From UBA4744 sp963707435 (GTDB taxonomy: Bacteria; Actinomycetota; Acidimicrobiia; Spongiisociales; UBA4744), in contig CAVPPF010000001.1 of NCBI GenBank assembly GCA_963707435.1, positions 53,989 to 117,988 on the forward strand: 64,000 nucleotides of DNA, given 5' to 3'. How positions within the stretch are numbered: position 1 is the first letter of the stretch; each line of letters opens with the position of its first letter. The translations under genes were made by a program, and so were the position numbers. Under the pieces are notes generated by a model that searched no databases, was not told where the DNA came from, and saw only the letters and a list, made by a program, of their open reading frames with translations. Shown piece after piece: positions 42,159-51,289 of this stretch.

Positions 42159-42462
42159 CAACCTGACCCTGATTCTGCTGGTAGCGGTGATCACCTTCGG
42201 GAGCAGGGTCATCTTCCTTGCCCGCCGCCGCCCGGTTCCCGAGGGGATGGTCGGCCGGTTTCTCGAGGTCTTCCCGCTGGCGCTGTTCATCGCTCTGGCT
42301 GCCGGCGGGCTCATCGCCCCGGAGGGCACGCCGGCAGCCACGCCCGCGCTGGGGGGAGCCGCCGGAGGGGTCATCGGCGCCGCAGCATTTCGAAGGTCGC
42401 TGGTGGGGACCATCGTCCTGGGCGCAGCCGGGTACTGGCTGACCAGGCTCCTGGTGGGATGA
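42151..42462 (+). CDS. azlD: AzlD family transporter small subunit
   Basis: A 103-residue membrane protein with four hydrophobic segments. LLVAVITFGSRVIFLARRRPVPEGM followed by FPLALFIALAA are the AzlD signatures. It partners AzlC. GTG 42151 overlaps the azlC stop, giving coupled translation. Confidence 0.88.
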   Translation: MISNLTLILLVAVITFGSRVIFLARRRPVPEGMVGRFLEVFPLALFIALAAGGLIAPEGTPAATPALGGAAGGVIGAAAFRRSLVGTIVLGAAGYWLTRLLVG

Positions 42463-42521
42463 GCGTTCCGTCGAAGACGACCGGTCGGTGCCGGTTGCGT
42501 CGCGTGCTGCGCCTCGTACCT

Positions 42522-43631
42522 CTACTCCTGCAGATACTCGACGATCCTGGCCTCTTCTGAGTCGCCGGCGTTGACGAAGTCGACCACGAAGCCTCGCGAT
42601 TCTTCGTCGAGATACTGCACCGGAGGGCTCTTCATGAAATATGCTGAGGGCCCGGGAAGCGGCCCACCCATGCCTCGATCTCTGGCGATCTGCACCGTCC
42701 GGATAGCGTCGATCACGACTCCTGCGGAGTTGGGTGAGTCCCAGACCTCGAGCTTCAATTCGATATTGAGAGGCAGATCTCCGAAGGATCTTCCTTCAAG
42801 GCGGATGTAGGCCCACTTGCGGTCGGACAACCAGGAAACAAAATCGGATGGTCCGATATGGACGTTGCCGTTCCCCAGGTCATAGGGGAGTTGTGAGGTC
42901 ACCGACTGCGTCTTCGAGATCTTCTTCGAGTCGAGTCGTTCGGGCTCCAGCATGTTCTTGAAGTCCATGTTGCCGCCCACGTTGAGCTGCATCGTGCGTT
43001 CCAGGTCGACGCCACGTTCCTCGAACAAACGGACCAGGGCCCGGTGGACGATCGTCGCCCCCACCTGGGACTTTATGTCATCGCCAATCAGGGGAACTCC
43101 GGCGGCCCGGAATCTTGCCGCCCACGATGGATCAGAGGCAATGAAAACTGGTATGCAGTTGACGAAGCCGACGCCCGCCTCCAGGGCCGCTTCGGCGTAG
43201 AACCGTGTGGCGGCTTCGGACCCGACCGGCAGGTAGTTGAGGAGAACATCGACCCGGGCCTCCTGGAGGGCCGCTACCACGTCGACCGGCTCTGCCGGTG
43301 ATTCCTCCACCGAGGTCCGGTAGTGCGTGCCCAGCCCATCGAGGGTCGGACCTCGCAACACCTCGGTGCCGAGATCGCCAACGTCGGCGAAGCGTACGGT
43401 GTTGTTGGGGCCGGCCCACATGGCTTTGGCGATATCCAATCCGACTTTGGCCGAGTCAACGTCGAAAGCCGCGACAAACCGCAGATCGCCGACGTGGTAG
43501 TCACCCATTTGGACGTTCATGAGTCCGGGAATCGAGTCGCCGGATCCTGCTGCGCGGTAGTAGTCGACACCTTGCACCAGCGAGTTGGCGCAATTGCCAA
43601 CGCCTACGATGGCGACGCGTATCTCGCTCAA
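42522..43631 (-). CDS. ino1: Inositol-1-phosphate synthase, actinobacterial type
   Basis: Converts glucose-6-phosphate to myo-inositol-3-phosphate with bound NAD, supplying inositol for phosphatidylinositol, mycothiol or related molecules. The 369-residue protein starts VAIVGVGNCANSLVQGVDYY (NAD loop), and has NYLPVGSEAATRFYAEAAL, GDDIKSQVGATIVHR and LNVGGNMDFKNMLEPERLDSKK, the actinobacterial and archaeal short-type motifs. In Mycobacterium the homologue also lies near the rpsF-dnaB region, which supports the taxonomic guess. Confidence 0.95.
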   Translation of the reverse strand: MSEIRVAIVGVGNCANSLVQGVDYYRAAGSGDSIPGLMNVQMGDYHVGDLRFVAAFDVDSAKVGLDIAKAMWAGPNNTVRFADVGDLGTEVLRGPTLDGLGTHYRTSVEESPAEPVDVVAALQEARVDVLLNYLPVGSEAATRFYAEAALEAGVGFVNCIPVFIASDPSWAARFRAAGVPLIGDDIKSQVGATIVHRALVRLFEERGVDLERTMQLNVGGNMDFKNMLEPERLDSKKISKTQSVTSQLPYDLGNGNVHIGPSDFVSWLSDRKWAYIRLEGRSFGDLPLNIELKLEVWDSPNSAGVVIDAIRTVQIARDRGMGGPLPGPSAYFMKSPPVQYLDEESRGFVVDFVNAGDSEEARIVEYLQE

Positions 43632-43789
43632 AGCTGTTCAACCTTTCGGGGACCCGGGCGGTGGTTGATCCGGGGGTCTCGACATTGGAATAGGTATCTT
43701 GCCCACGGGCGGGGGTTACGTCCACTCGCTTTTGACCTGGTGGGCGACACCCTCGACAATCCGCCCGGACACTCGAAAGGTAGATCTCC

Positions 43790-44182
43790 ATGGCCGACAC
43801 ACTCGTCACCATCCATTCCATCTGGCGCTGGCTCGTTCTGGTGGGCCTCGTCGTTGCGGTTGTCTACGGGTTCACCCGTTCGTCCGACGCCGCCCCACTC
43901 GACAAGAGCACCGCCAGGCCGTTCACGTTCGCGCTGGTCATGCTCGATGTGCAGGTTCTCATTGGTTTGCTGGTGTGGTTCGCCGTGGGTGGTTGGGACC
44001 TGAACGTGTTCCTGGCATGGATCCATCCGATCGGCATGCTCGGAGCCCTGGGCGTAGGCCATGCCCTGGTTGGCCGTGCCATCAGGTCGGGGGGATCGAG
44101 GGGCTACCGAGGTGCGGCGGTCGGCGTCCTCGCCGCGCTCGTCATCGTTTCGGCGTTGATTCCAACGGACGCATGGTTTTGA
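43790..44182 (+). CDS. Small four-helix membrane protein, unknown
   Basis: A 130-residue protein with four hydrophobic segments. Histidines occur at the ends of helices 1, 3 and 4 (TIHSIWRWL, AWIHPIGML, GVGHALVG), reminiscent of small heme-binding or cytochrome b-like subunits, but no family is recognised. AAAGGTAGATCTCC provides a ribosome binding site. The end overlaps the following lipoprotein gene by 10 bases. Confidence 0.7.
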   Translation: MADTLVTIHSIWRWLVLVGLVVAVVYGFTRSSDAAPLDKSTARPFTFALVMLDVQVLIGLLVWFAVGGWDLNVFLAWIHPIGMLGALGVGHALVGRAIRSGGSRGYRGAAVGVLAALVIVSALIPTDAWF

Positions 44183-44586
44183 GACGGGTTGCGGTTGCGT
44201 TCCTGGCGGCGGCGGCGCTGAGCGCCTGCGCCAACTCCCACGGTCCCTGGACGGATCCGAGCGGCAATATCGCCTCTTCGGGCATCATCGTCGAGTACGA
44301 CGGCTTCGCCCGGTGCGGGACCGAGGATGTTGTGTTCATTGAGTACGTTGGACGCACCTATGCCAACGACCCCACCGGCGCGCTGGGCCCACTCGAGTCT
44401 CAAAGTGGCGCGCCCCTGACGTTCTTGGACCAGGCCGAACTGCCGGTCGATGCGGTCGCCAGCGGATACCGCCACAACATCCGCGAGGTGTGGGTCGCCC
44501 AGTCCGATTTCGACGACTATCTCTACCTCGTCTTCGACGACGATCGGGTCGAGCGTTGGCCGCGAGCCGAGATCCCCTGCGAATAG
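44173..44586 (+). CDS. Small hypothetical lipoprotein
   Basis: A 137-residue protein with signal peptide and lipobox ALSAC. The mature part contains two cysteines (CGTEDV near the start and a C-terminal PCE) and is mostly acidic. Family not recognised. It overlaps the preceding membrane protein gene and is therefore probably translated with it. Confidence 0.7.
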   Translation: MVLRRVAVAFLAAAALSACANSHGPWTDPSGNIASSGIIVEYDGFARCGTEDVVFIEYVGRTYANDPTGALGPLESQSGAPLTFLDQAELPVDAVASGYRHNIREVWVAQSDFDDYLYLVFDDDRVERWPRAEIPCE

Positions 44587-44641
44587 GCGCTGTGGTGTCG
44601 ACCGGCACCTTCTGCCATGCAGAGGGCCGGGAGCCCTGCGG

Positions 44642-46441
44642 CTAGTCGTCGTAGTCGATCAGCACGACAAGCGAGCCGCGATAGCTCGAACCGTCCATGC
44701 TGGTTCCGGCGATGATCGCGGTGAACGGCTCGAGAGCCACCCGGACGTCGCCTTCCGCACCAAACACGTCGATCAGTCCCGCCACGTCAGCGAAGAAGGA
44801 CACGACGTAGTCGTCGCCGGGGAGGGCATCGGCCGCGGCGGTGTAGGCCGGGTTGGCAGTCAGGTTCTGGCCTCCAGCACCAATCCTCGCCAGGTCACTG
44901 GTGGCGGTCCCGATCACGAATCGCTGGTCTGTTACCCCAAAAGCAACCACCTCTTCGTCCCCGTCCTCGAAGACGTAGAACTGGTTTCCGGCAACGGTGG
45001 TTGCCCTCATGGGGGTTCCCTCTGCAACCAGGAGGTCGTTCAGGGTCGAGATGGAAGCACGCAGTGGTTCGGGCGATGACGTATCCACGAACCCGACCAG
45101 GCCGATCGGATAGCCGGTTTCGGCGGCCAGCATGCCGTCGCCGGATCGGAGCAGGGCTATCCCGAGTGCCCCGTCCAGATAGGCGACGAAGTCGTCGATG
45201 GGGTGGAATCCGAGTTCTCGAGCGAAGTCATCGAGTTGTTCTTCATAGTCCGGCTGGATGCCGAGGAACGAGCCGGTCACGGAAGACCAGATGCCGGCCG
45301 GGCTTCCGTACTCGACAAAGGCGAGGGTATCCGCCGGCAGCAGGGCAGGCGCCGCTCCGGTACCGAGGAGCTCACGGTTGTACCAGGCCGGGATGTTGCC
45401 ATCGTCGAAGAGCACGACGGCATCGAACGCAATTCCGGCTTCTGTGACCGTGACGGCCATGGAGGCTCCTGCCCATCCGTCCAACAAATCCCGGGTCAGC
45501 TCGAGGTCGGGGGAGGCGGAGGCGAAGTCCCCGGCCAGGAGGTCCTCGTAGACGTCCTGATAGAAATCGCCGTCCACCCAACCGGTGAAGAGACGCGACT
45601 CCGGGAGGGACCCGGTTGCCTCGACGAACGACGGGTCATCGGCCAGCGAAGCCCCATTCTGAGCATCGATGCCGCGTTGAACGGCCCGGGTGGTCCCGGC
45701 CAGCAGCATCCCGTCGGAGACACCGATCGCTGCCCCGGTACCGGCGTCGGTCCAGGCAAGCAGGTCGACCCCGCCGTACGAACTGGTCGTGAGGTTCACT
45801 CCCTCCCGGGCGACCGATGCGCGGAAGGTCTCGAGGAAGTCACGGGCTTCTCCGTCGTTCCGCACCTCGACGGCCACCAGGATTTCCGGCGTCGATGTGG
45901 AGTCGTTTGGATTCCACCCGCCGGAGAGCACGCCTACCCCGATGGTTCGGCCGATCCAGGGGCGGATGTCGTTGCTGAAATCGAAACCGGCAGAAGCCTG
46001 CAATTGGAGGTCGAGGTCGGCGATGAGGTCTGCGGGGTCACTCGTTTCTTCGCCGAGCCGATTGAGCACGCCCCGGACGGTGTCGACCAACGCACCGGTG
46101 GTGTCCTCCCCGGTGAGCTGCAGGAGGTCCACGGAGAAGTACAGGTCGGTGTCGGGTGGCATGGAAGCTGCGGGCGCTTGACTGACGGCGGTGAAGGCCT
46201 GAAGGGCCAGGAATCCTCCTCCCCCAACGATGGCCAGCACGGCCAACGCACTCGCTACCAGAATCCACGGGCCTCGCCTCCCGGCGGTCACCGGCTGCGG
46301 GTCGTAGGTGGCTTGGATCAGTCCCGAAGTCGAGGGAGTGTCGAAAGAATCGACGGGCAGGTTGTACGGATCAGACGGCAGATGGTCCATAGCTCGGTCT
46401 ATCGGCATTTTTCCGGTGAGGCTTGACCTTTGGTCACTCAT
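44642..46441 (-). CDS. DUF3352 domain membrane protein
   Basis: A 599-residue protein. A short cytoplasmic N-terminus is followed by one transmembrane helix (about residues 54-75) and a large external region of roughly 500 residues, acidic and beta-rich, with the PPDTDLYFSVDLLQL opening and repeated DFLETFRASVA-like segments characteristic of DUF3352. Function is unknown; the layout suggests a secreted sensor or stress protein. ATG 46441 has GAGGG upstream. Confidence 0.78.
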   Translation of the reverse strand: MSDQRSSLTGKMPIDRAMDHLPSDPYNLPVDSFDTPSTSGLIQATYDPQPVTAGRRGPWILVASALAVLAIVGGGGFLALQAFTAVSQAPAASMPPDTDLYFSVDLLQLTGEDTTGALVDTVRGVLNRLGEETSDPADLIADLDLQLQASAGFDFSNDIRPWIGRTIGVGVLSGGWNPNDSTSTPEILVAVEVRNDGEARDFLETFRASVAREGVNLTTSSYGGVDLLAWTDAGTGAAIGVSDGMLLAGTTRAVQRGIDAQNGASLADDPSFVEATGSLPESRLFTGWVDGDFYQDVYEDLLAGDFASASPDLELTRDLLDGWAGASMAVTVTEAGIAFDAVVLFDDGNIPAWYNRELLGTGAAPALLPADTLAFVEYGSPAGIWSSVTGSFLGIQPDYEEQLDDFARELGFHPIDDFVAYLDGALGIALLRSGDGMLAAETGYPIGLVGFVDTSSPEPLRASISTLNDLLVAEGTPMRATTVAGNQFYVFEDGDEEVVAFGVTDQRFVIGTATSDLARIGAGGQNLTANPAYTAAADALPGDDYVVSFFADVAGLIDVFGAEGDVRVALEPFTAIIAGTSMDGSSYRGSLVVLIDYDD

Positions 46442-46448
46442 GGAACCC

Positions 46449-46970
46449 TCAGGCCGTACTACGCCCAAACTCAAAACGGTCCCTTGCCGACCACCGGCCA
46501 TCGCGGCTTGTCAGCAACAGGACTTCGCCGGCGCTGCATCTCGCGGGAAGGTTTGGTTCGATCTTCGTGCGGATCTCCTCGATGGAATCCGCGTTGGACG
46601 TATGTGCCACGGTCAAGTGGGGGATCACGTCGTCGTAGATGCCGCCATATGGCGGTGCTTCGGGCCACCGGGTGGCTATGGCGGTGGTCAAACGGGAGAA
46701 AGGCTCGGCCGGCTCGGGAACCAGGTACACCACTCCGGGGAATTGAGCTATAGCGGCGAGCGCAAACCGGAAAACGGGTACCCCGGCACAGATTGCTTCC
46801 AGTTCCTCGGAAATGGATTTGGTGAGGAAGTTCGGGTCGACAAACGGATAGATCACGGTGATGTGGGCGGGCATGCCGGCCGGGGCAGCCGGGTCGAAGC
46901 GTTTCCGAAGATCCCGCACCAGCGGTTCGGCTTCTGGAACCGGGACGATCAACGCAGACTCAGGTATCAA
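46449..46970 (-). CDS. 2'-5' RNA ligase family protein
   Basis: A 173-residue 2H phosphoesterase. The two catalytic HxT motifs are PAHITVIYPF and IPHLTVAHTS. Members hydrolyse or ligate cyclic phosphate RNA ends, or act on ADP-ribose 1'',2''-cyclic phosphate. The TTG start has GAGGAG upstream and overlaps the stop of the upstream gene by TTGA. It lies directly ahead of the DUF3352 gene, separated by 7 bases. Confidence 0.85.
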   Translation of the reverse strand: MIPESALIVPVPEAEPLVRDLRKRFDPAAPAGMPAHITVIYPFVDPNFLTKSISEELEAICAGVPVFRFALAAIAQFPGVVYLVPEPAEPFSRLTTAIATRWPEAPPYGGIYDDVIPHLTVAHTSNADSIEEIRTKIEPNLPARCSAGEVLLLTSRDGRWSARDRFEFGRSTA

Positions 46971-47440
46971 TACGCTCCTCCGAGTCGTCGGTGATCCCAG
47001 GAGATCAGCTGCTCGGGCTCGACCACTACGACCGTGTTCCTACCGGCGTACTTGCCGAACAGGGCCTCGAGCGCGCCGGAGTCGACGGCCCCCACCGCGC
47101 CGCCGGCTTCGTATTTGACCGCTATCCGTCCGTAGATCTCGAGGACGGTCGCTCGGTCTTCGATCAACTTGGCTCGGCCCTTCACCATCACGCCGCGCAG
47201 GGTGTCGTACGAGCGGCCCTCTTCGACGAGCACGGTGAGGCGCGGGTCCCGGTGGAGGTTGACGATCCGCTGCGACATCGAGAAGGAGCGAAATGTGATG
47301 CGGTCCTCAACCATGACATACCAGAGGGTGGTGAGGTGCGGGAAACCATCTCGACCGAGGGTGGCGACCTGCAGGTTCCGGCCCTCCTTCAGGAAATCGG
47401 CAACCATCGGCGAGGGCATGGAGACGTCTCGGCGAGCCAC
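46967..47440 (-). CDS. Pyridoxamine 5'-phosphate oxidase-fold / F420-type protein
   Basis: A 157-residue split-barrel flavin- or deazaflavin-binding protein. VADFLKEGRNLQVATLGRDGFPHLTTLWYV and the later YDTLRGVMVKGRAKL are typical of the actinobacterial FMN/F420-dependent group. GTG 47440 is used here; the ATG at position 8 (MPSPMVADF) is an alternative. It is co-transcribed with the 2'-5' ligase-like gene. Confidence 0.82.
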   Translation of the reverse strand: MARRDVSMPSPMVADFLKEGRNLQVATLGRDGFPHLTTLWYVMVEDRITFRSFSMSQRIVNLHRDPRLTVLVEEGRSYDTLRGVMVKGRAKLIEDRATVLEIYGRIAVKYEAGGAVGAVDSGALEALFGKYAGRNTVVVVEPEQLISWDHRRLGGAY

Positions 47441-47538
47441 GGTGAAAGCGTACGAGGTTTGAAGCTGTCCCGGGGCCCGTTGGGAGCGAGTTTCTGGGAG
47501 ATCAAGACAGGCCCTTCCGGTGCCGATACTCGTGGGAG

Positions 47539-49182
47539 ATGTTCAGAGACGCAGCGACAGAGGAGCGCGGCCGATTGGGAGCTCCCTCCCGGGTTCGCCC
47601 GCGCGGCGACGACCCCGACGCGAAGCGATTGCAGACGCGGCTGGTGCGGCGCTATCACCTGACCAGGCTGGCGGTGGCAGTGGCGATGGCCGTCTTCAGT
47701 GTTGTGTTCGGTTTGGTGTGGGAATGGTCCGGCAGCTTCTTCGTGACGGCAGTCGCCGCGATGGCGGCGATCGATGCGTGGATGAGGTATGCCGGTGTCT
47801 GGTTCCCGTCCACCTGGGTTCCCCTGCTGGTCGATGCGACGGCAATTGGCGCCGCCACGGTGCTTGGACGGCTGCCCGGCGAGGTCCTGTTCATTCCGTT
47901 TTCGTACATCGTCGTGAGTGCGTTCGCCCTGCTGGACGTCCGATCGGCGATCCGGTTCACCTTCTATCCAACCGCCTGGCTCCTCGCCAGCCTCCTGCTC
48001 GTCGATGCTGCATCATGGTCGGACGGTGAGCTTTGGGTCATCAGAGGTATCGGGATGCTCGCTTTTCTGCCGGGGATGATCGCCATCCTGATCGTAACCT
48101 CCGACGCTCTCCAGTCGGCCCAGCGACTCGATGCCCGGTTGCTGGCCAGCGAGACCCAGCTCGAACTGACGGTGACCGGCGCGCCGCTGATTCTCTTCGA
48201 GTACGACAAAGATGGCATCTTCACGCTGTCCGAGGGAGCAGCGCTGGCGAATCTGGGTTTGTCACCCGGCGAGGCTGTCGGCCAATCGGCGCTTGCGATG
48301 TATGCAGAGGCGCCCGCAGTGCTGGCCGGGGTACGGCGATCCCTGCAAGGGGAGTCCTTTTCCGAAGTGGTCCAGGTCGCCGACCTGTTCTTCCAGGTCC
48401 AGTACCGCGCCCGGTTCAACGGTGACGGCAACCTCGAGCGGGTCATCGGCGTAGCGACCGACGTGTCCGATCGTGTGGCGGCCGAGGAGGAACTGGCCGC
48501 ACAGGTCCGCTCCAAGGACCAGTTCGTGGCGACTATCGCTCACGAGCTGCGCACGCCGCTCACGGCAGTGGTTGGTTTGTCCGAAGAACTGCGGTCGAGC
48601 TACCAGATGTTCAAGCAGGACGAGATAGCCGAGTTCATCAACATGATCGCCGACCAGGCCCATGAGGTCGCGGCGATTGTGGAGGATTTGCTGGTGGCAG
48701 CCCGGGCCGACATCGGAAAGGTTTCGGTGGTCTCCCAGGATGTGGATCTGCAACGGTCCGTGGAGGGCGTCCTGGCCGAGACCAATCATCTGCGGACTTC
48801 AACCACAAGCTCGATTTCGGTGGTCGGAGAAGCAGGTGTGGCCGTGGCCGATCCCCAACGCGTTCGTCAGATTCTGCGGAACCTGGTTGCCAACGCCTTC
48901 CGGTATGGAGGCGACCACGTGTCGATTGAGCTGGCCTGCAACGGGGTGTGGAGCCAGGTTGTCGTTGCCGACAACGGCGCCGGCGTCCCGGTGGCGGACG
49001 AGGAGGCGATCTTCGAGCCGTTTCGCCGGGCACATGATGCGCCGGGAATGCCGGGCTCGGTTGGACTGGGTCTGTCGGTCGCCCGCAAACTCGCCGAGAT
49101 GATGGACGGCACCCTCATCTACCGGCGGACGGCTTCCCGCACTGAGTTCGAGCTCTCTCTGCCGGCGGGGCCAGGGCGGTAG
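47539..49182 (+). CDS. Orphan PAS-domain sensor histidine kinase
   Basis: A 547-residue kinase without an adjacent response regulator. An N-terminal membrane domain has about five or six helices (residues 42-195), followed by a PAS domain (about 205-315, with FEYDKDGIFTLSEGAALANL). His335 in FVATIAHELRTPLTAVVGLSEEL is the phosphorylation site. The catalytic domain shows the N box VRQILRNLVANAFRYGG, G1 DNGAGVP and G2 GSVGLGLSVARKLAEMM. Signal unknown. Confidence 0.92.
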   Translation: MFRDAATEERGRLGAPSRVRPRGDDPDAKRLQTRLVRRYHLTRLAVAVAMAVFSVVFGLVWEWSGSFFVTAVAAMAAIDAWMRYAGVWFPSTWVPLLVDATAIGAATVLGRLPGEVLFIPFSYIVVSAFALLDVRSAIRFTFYPTAWLLASLLLVDAASWSDGELWVIRGIGMLAFLPGMIAILIVTSDALQSAQRLDARLLASETQLELTVTGAPLILFEYDKDGIFTLSEGAALANLGLSPGEAVGQSALAMYAEAPAVLAGVRRSLQGESFSEVVQVADLFFQVQYRARFNGDGNLERVIGVATDVSDRVAAEEELAAQVRSKDQFVATIAHELRTPLTAVVGLSEELRSSYQMFKQDEIAEFINMIADQAHEVAAIVEDLLVAARADIGKVSVVSQDVDLQRSVEGVLAETNHLRTSTTSSISVVGEAGVAVADPQRVRQILRNLVANAFRYGGDHVSIELACNGVWSQVVVADNGAGVPVADEEAIFEPFRRAHDAPGMPGSVGLGLSVARKLAEMMDGTLIYRRTASRTEFELSLPAGPGR

Positions 49183-49206
49183 CGACGAGGCGGAGCGGCA
49201 GGTGCT

Positions 49207-49575
49207 CTACTCCGGATCGCTTCCTTCGGGTCCGGCGGGGAAGGGCGCCGCCACCGGAGCCTTCAGCATGGTCAGCAGCATCACACTCGGTTCGATGGCG
49301 ACAACCGAATGAGGGAGTTTCGCCTCCATGTAGGCCCAGTCACCGGGTCTCACCTCGACCGTTTCCTCGCCCATGGTCAGGCGAAGGTGACCCGACAGGA
49401 CCTGGACGACGGCCGGGAGCGCGGCCGTGTGTTCGGTGAGTTCCTGATCCCGGTCGAAAGCGAACACGACCACGCGGAGCCGGTCGTTCTTGAACACCAC
49501 TTTGCTGAGGGTTCCCTCATGGGGGATCTCCGTTGCGGAAATCAGATCGGCGAGGAAGGCATGTGGATCGCCCAT
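49207..49575 (-). CDS. Cupin domain protein
   Basis: A 122-residue single-domain cupin. VFAFDRDQELTEHTAALPAVVQVLSGHL contains motif 1 and VEVRPGDWAYMEAKLPHSVVA motif 2, with His residues for a metal, although motif 1 has only one clear His. It may act as a small dioxygenase, isomerase or sensor. ATG 49575 is chosen because TACGCT lies 7 bases upstream; GTG 49614 would read through the promoter. Confidence 0.82.
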   Translation of the reverse strand: MGDPHAFLADLISATEIPHEGTLSKVVFKNDRLRVVVFAFDRDQELTEHTAALPAVVQVLSGHLRLTMGEETVEVRPGDWAYMEAKLPHSVVAIEPSVMLLTMLKAPVAAPFPAGPEGSDPE

Positions 49576-49582
49576 AGGTGCA

Positions 49583-49588
49583 AGCGTA
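49583..49588 (-). promoter_or_regulatory. -10 hexamer TACGCT, cupin gene
   Basis: Minus-strand TACGCT followed by 7 bases and ATG 49575. Confidence 0.5.
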
Positions 49589-49767
49589 CCGCCCAACGAG
49601 TGTGGTTGGGTCACGCCGGAGGCGTTTGCGGTGCCGTCCGGTAGGCTGGAGGCTGCTCCTCGAGCATGATTGACCCGGTGTGGCAGTCAAGGCCCGGATG
49701 GGGAGCCCGAAGATCTGTGATTTCGTGAAGTCCCCCAACCCGCTGCGGTGGGGAGAGAGGAATCGAT

Positions 49768-50640
49768 ATGGCCGGCAAGATCAACGTCCCGGATGTTCGG
49801 GCGCGCAAAGGTGGTCCCAAGCTCACCATGGTGACCGCCTATGACGCACCGACGGCGCGGATTGTCGATGCAGCCGGGGTCGACATGATCCTGGTTGGCG
49901 ACTCGGTGGCCAATGTGGTGCTCGGACATGACGACACCCTCGCCGTCGATATCGACGTGATGATTCACCACACCGCCGCCGTCGCCCGCACGGAGCCGAG
50001 CGCGCTCATCGTCGGCGACATGCCCTGGATGAGCTATCACGTCTCCGTCGATGATGCCGTGCGAAACGCCGGCCGCCTCGTTCGCGAGGGTGGGGCCGAG
50101 GCCGTGAAACTCGAGGGAGGCCGCAAGCGCATCCCGGTGATTGAGGCCATCCTGTCCGCAGAGATCCCCGTGATGGGCCACCTGGGCCTCACTCCTCAAT
50201 CCGTCCATGCGATGGGCGGGTACCGGGTCCAGGGAAAGGCGGCAGAGACGGCCAGGGAGCTGCTCGAGGATGCCCACGAACTGGACCAGGCGGGCGTGTT
50301 TGCCCTGGTACTCGAGGGTATACCCGACGTGCTGGCCCAACTCATCACCAAAGAGGTATCGGTTCCGACCATCGGGATCGGCGCCGGTGAGCACACGGAC
50401 GGCCAGGTCCTGGTCTTCCACGATGTTCTCGGAATGCACAACGACCGGGTGCCGAAATTCGTTCGCAAATACGCACATCTCTTCGACGAGGCGGTGGCGG
50501 CGCTTCAGGCGTACGTGCAGGATGTGCAGGCCGGGGCCTTTCCCGCTGATGACGAGACCTACCACATGACGGAAGAGGCAGCTGCGGCACTATTCAAGGA
50601 GGAGCCACGCGACGATTTGTCCTGGCCCTTGTCCTGGTAG
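49768..50640 (+). CDS. panB: 3-methyl-2-oxobutanoate hydroxymethyltransferase
   Basis: First step of pantothenate synthesis: adds a hydroxymethyl group from methylene-tetrahydrofolate to alpha-ketoisovalerate. The 290-residue TIM barrel shows LTMVTAYDAPTARIVDAAGVDMILVGDSVANVVLGH (metal Asp), DMPWMSYH, AVKLEGG (metal Glu) and the catalytic Glu in VLEGIP. The ATG has GGAGAGAGG upstream. The 190-base spacer to the cupin gene includes a TCCCCCA...TGGGGA inverted repeat near the ribosome binding site. Confidence 0.95.
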   Translation: MAGKINVPDVRARKGGPKLTMVTAYDAPTARIVDAAGVDMILVGDSVANVVLGHDDTLAVDIDVMIHHTAAVARTEPSALIVGDMPWMSYHVSVDDAVRNAGRLVREGGAEAVKLEGGRKRIPVIEAILSAEIPVMGHLGLTPQSVHAMGGYRVQGKAAETARELLEDAHELDQAGVFALVLEGIPDVLAQLITKEVSVPTIGIGAGEHTDGQVLVFHDVLGMHNDRVPKFVRKYAHLFDEAVAALQAYVQDVQAGAFPADDETYHMTEEAAAALFKEEPRDDLSWPLSW

Positions 50641-51152
50641 CGGCTGCCTGTACCGAAACGACGGTGTCGTCGTCGACGACTGCAGTTCTGCCGGTCGCGT
50701 CGACAACGGCTCCTCCCGGTTCCAGCACGACCACGCAGCCCGTCGTCGAGGGTCTGCCAGGCTTCGAGACCGTCGAGATCGTCCTGGACGGCGAACCGAT
50801 GCTGGTCGCCCTGGCCGATACCGGAGAACTGCGAAGCCGGGGTCTCATGGGTGTCACCGATCTGGGCGATCTCGACGGCATGGTGTTCGTGATGCCGGAG
50901 CCTTCCGGGAGCGGGTTCTGGATGAAGGACACCCTGATCGCCCTCGATGTCGCCTTCTTTGCGACCGATGGCTCCTTGCTCGGCATCGTGACGATGGAGC
51001 CGTGCAGATCCGATCCGTGCCCGAGTTACGGCGTCGAACAACCCTGGCAATGGGCAATCGAAGTGCCGGCGGGAGCGTTCGACGATCTCGCTCCGGATGC
51101 CCGGCTCGATGTGGGCCGGGATCCGTTTGTGGCGTTGATCCAGGCCGGCTAG
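50607..51152 (+). CDS. DUF192 lipoprotein with non-standard start codon
   Basis: A 181-residue protein if started at ACG 50607. A signal peptide RRFVLALVLVAAAC with lipobox is encoded from 50610, upstream of the first usual start codon (GTG 50664). AAGGAGGAG at 50596-50604 is a fine ribosome binding site for ACG 50607. The mature part is DUF192: MLVALADTGELRSRGLMGVTDL, MVFVMPEPSGSGFWMKDTLIALDVAFF and the C-terminal VPAGAFDDLA. Two cysteines in the late PCRSDPCPSYG segment. GTG 50664 would give a cytoplasmic protein lacking the signal. Overlaps the panB end by 34 bases. Confidence 0.75.
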   Translation, partial: TRRFVLALVLVAAACTETTVSSSTTAVLPVASTTAPPGSSTTTQPVVEGLPGFETVEIVLDGEPMLVALADTGELRSRGLMGVTDLGDLDGMVFVMPEPSGSGFWMKDTLIALDVAFFATDGSLLGIVTMEPCRSDPCPSYGVEQPWQWAIEVPAGAFDDLAPDARLDVGRDPFVALIQAG

Positions 51153-51215
51153 GTACGCCGGCCGGTTGCCGGTTGCCGGCTACTCGGCTATCGGCTCTCG
51201 CGAGGATGGTATTCC
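51153..51215. repeat. Second copy of the heptamer-flanked intergenic element
   Basis: Contains CCGGTTG twice, CCGGCTA and TCGGCTATCGGCT, then CGCGAGGATGGTATTCC (51199-51215), which matches 15 of 17 bases of 33142-33158. The order, heptamers then core, is the same as at the first site, and both sites follow a stop codon directly. Confidence 0.7.
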
Positions 51216-51270
51216 GGCTTCCGCGAAATCTCCCTTGCCAACGGGCTTCCGCTAGGCCCTTCGCGTTGGT

Positions 51271-51276
51271 TACACT
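51271..51276 (+). promoter_or_regulatory. Probable promoter of the rpsF operon (-10 TACACT)
   Basis: TACACT with TTCCGC (51247-51252) 18 bases upstream as a possible -35. It would give a leader of about 90 bases before rpsF. Confidence 0.45.
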
Positions 51277-51289
51277 GCCACTGCTTCCC

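Noticed and set aside
49590..49767. Riboswitch ahead of panB
   Set aside because: Only a short inverted repeat near the ribosome binding site was found; no known aptamer pattern could be matched by eye.
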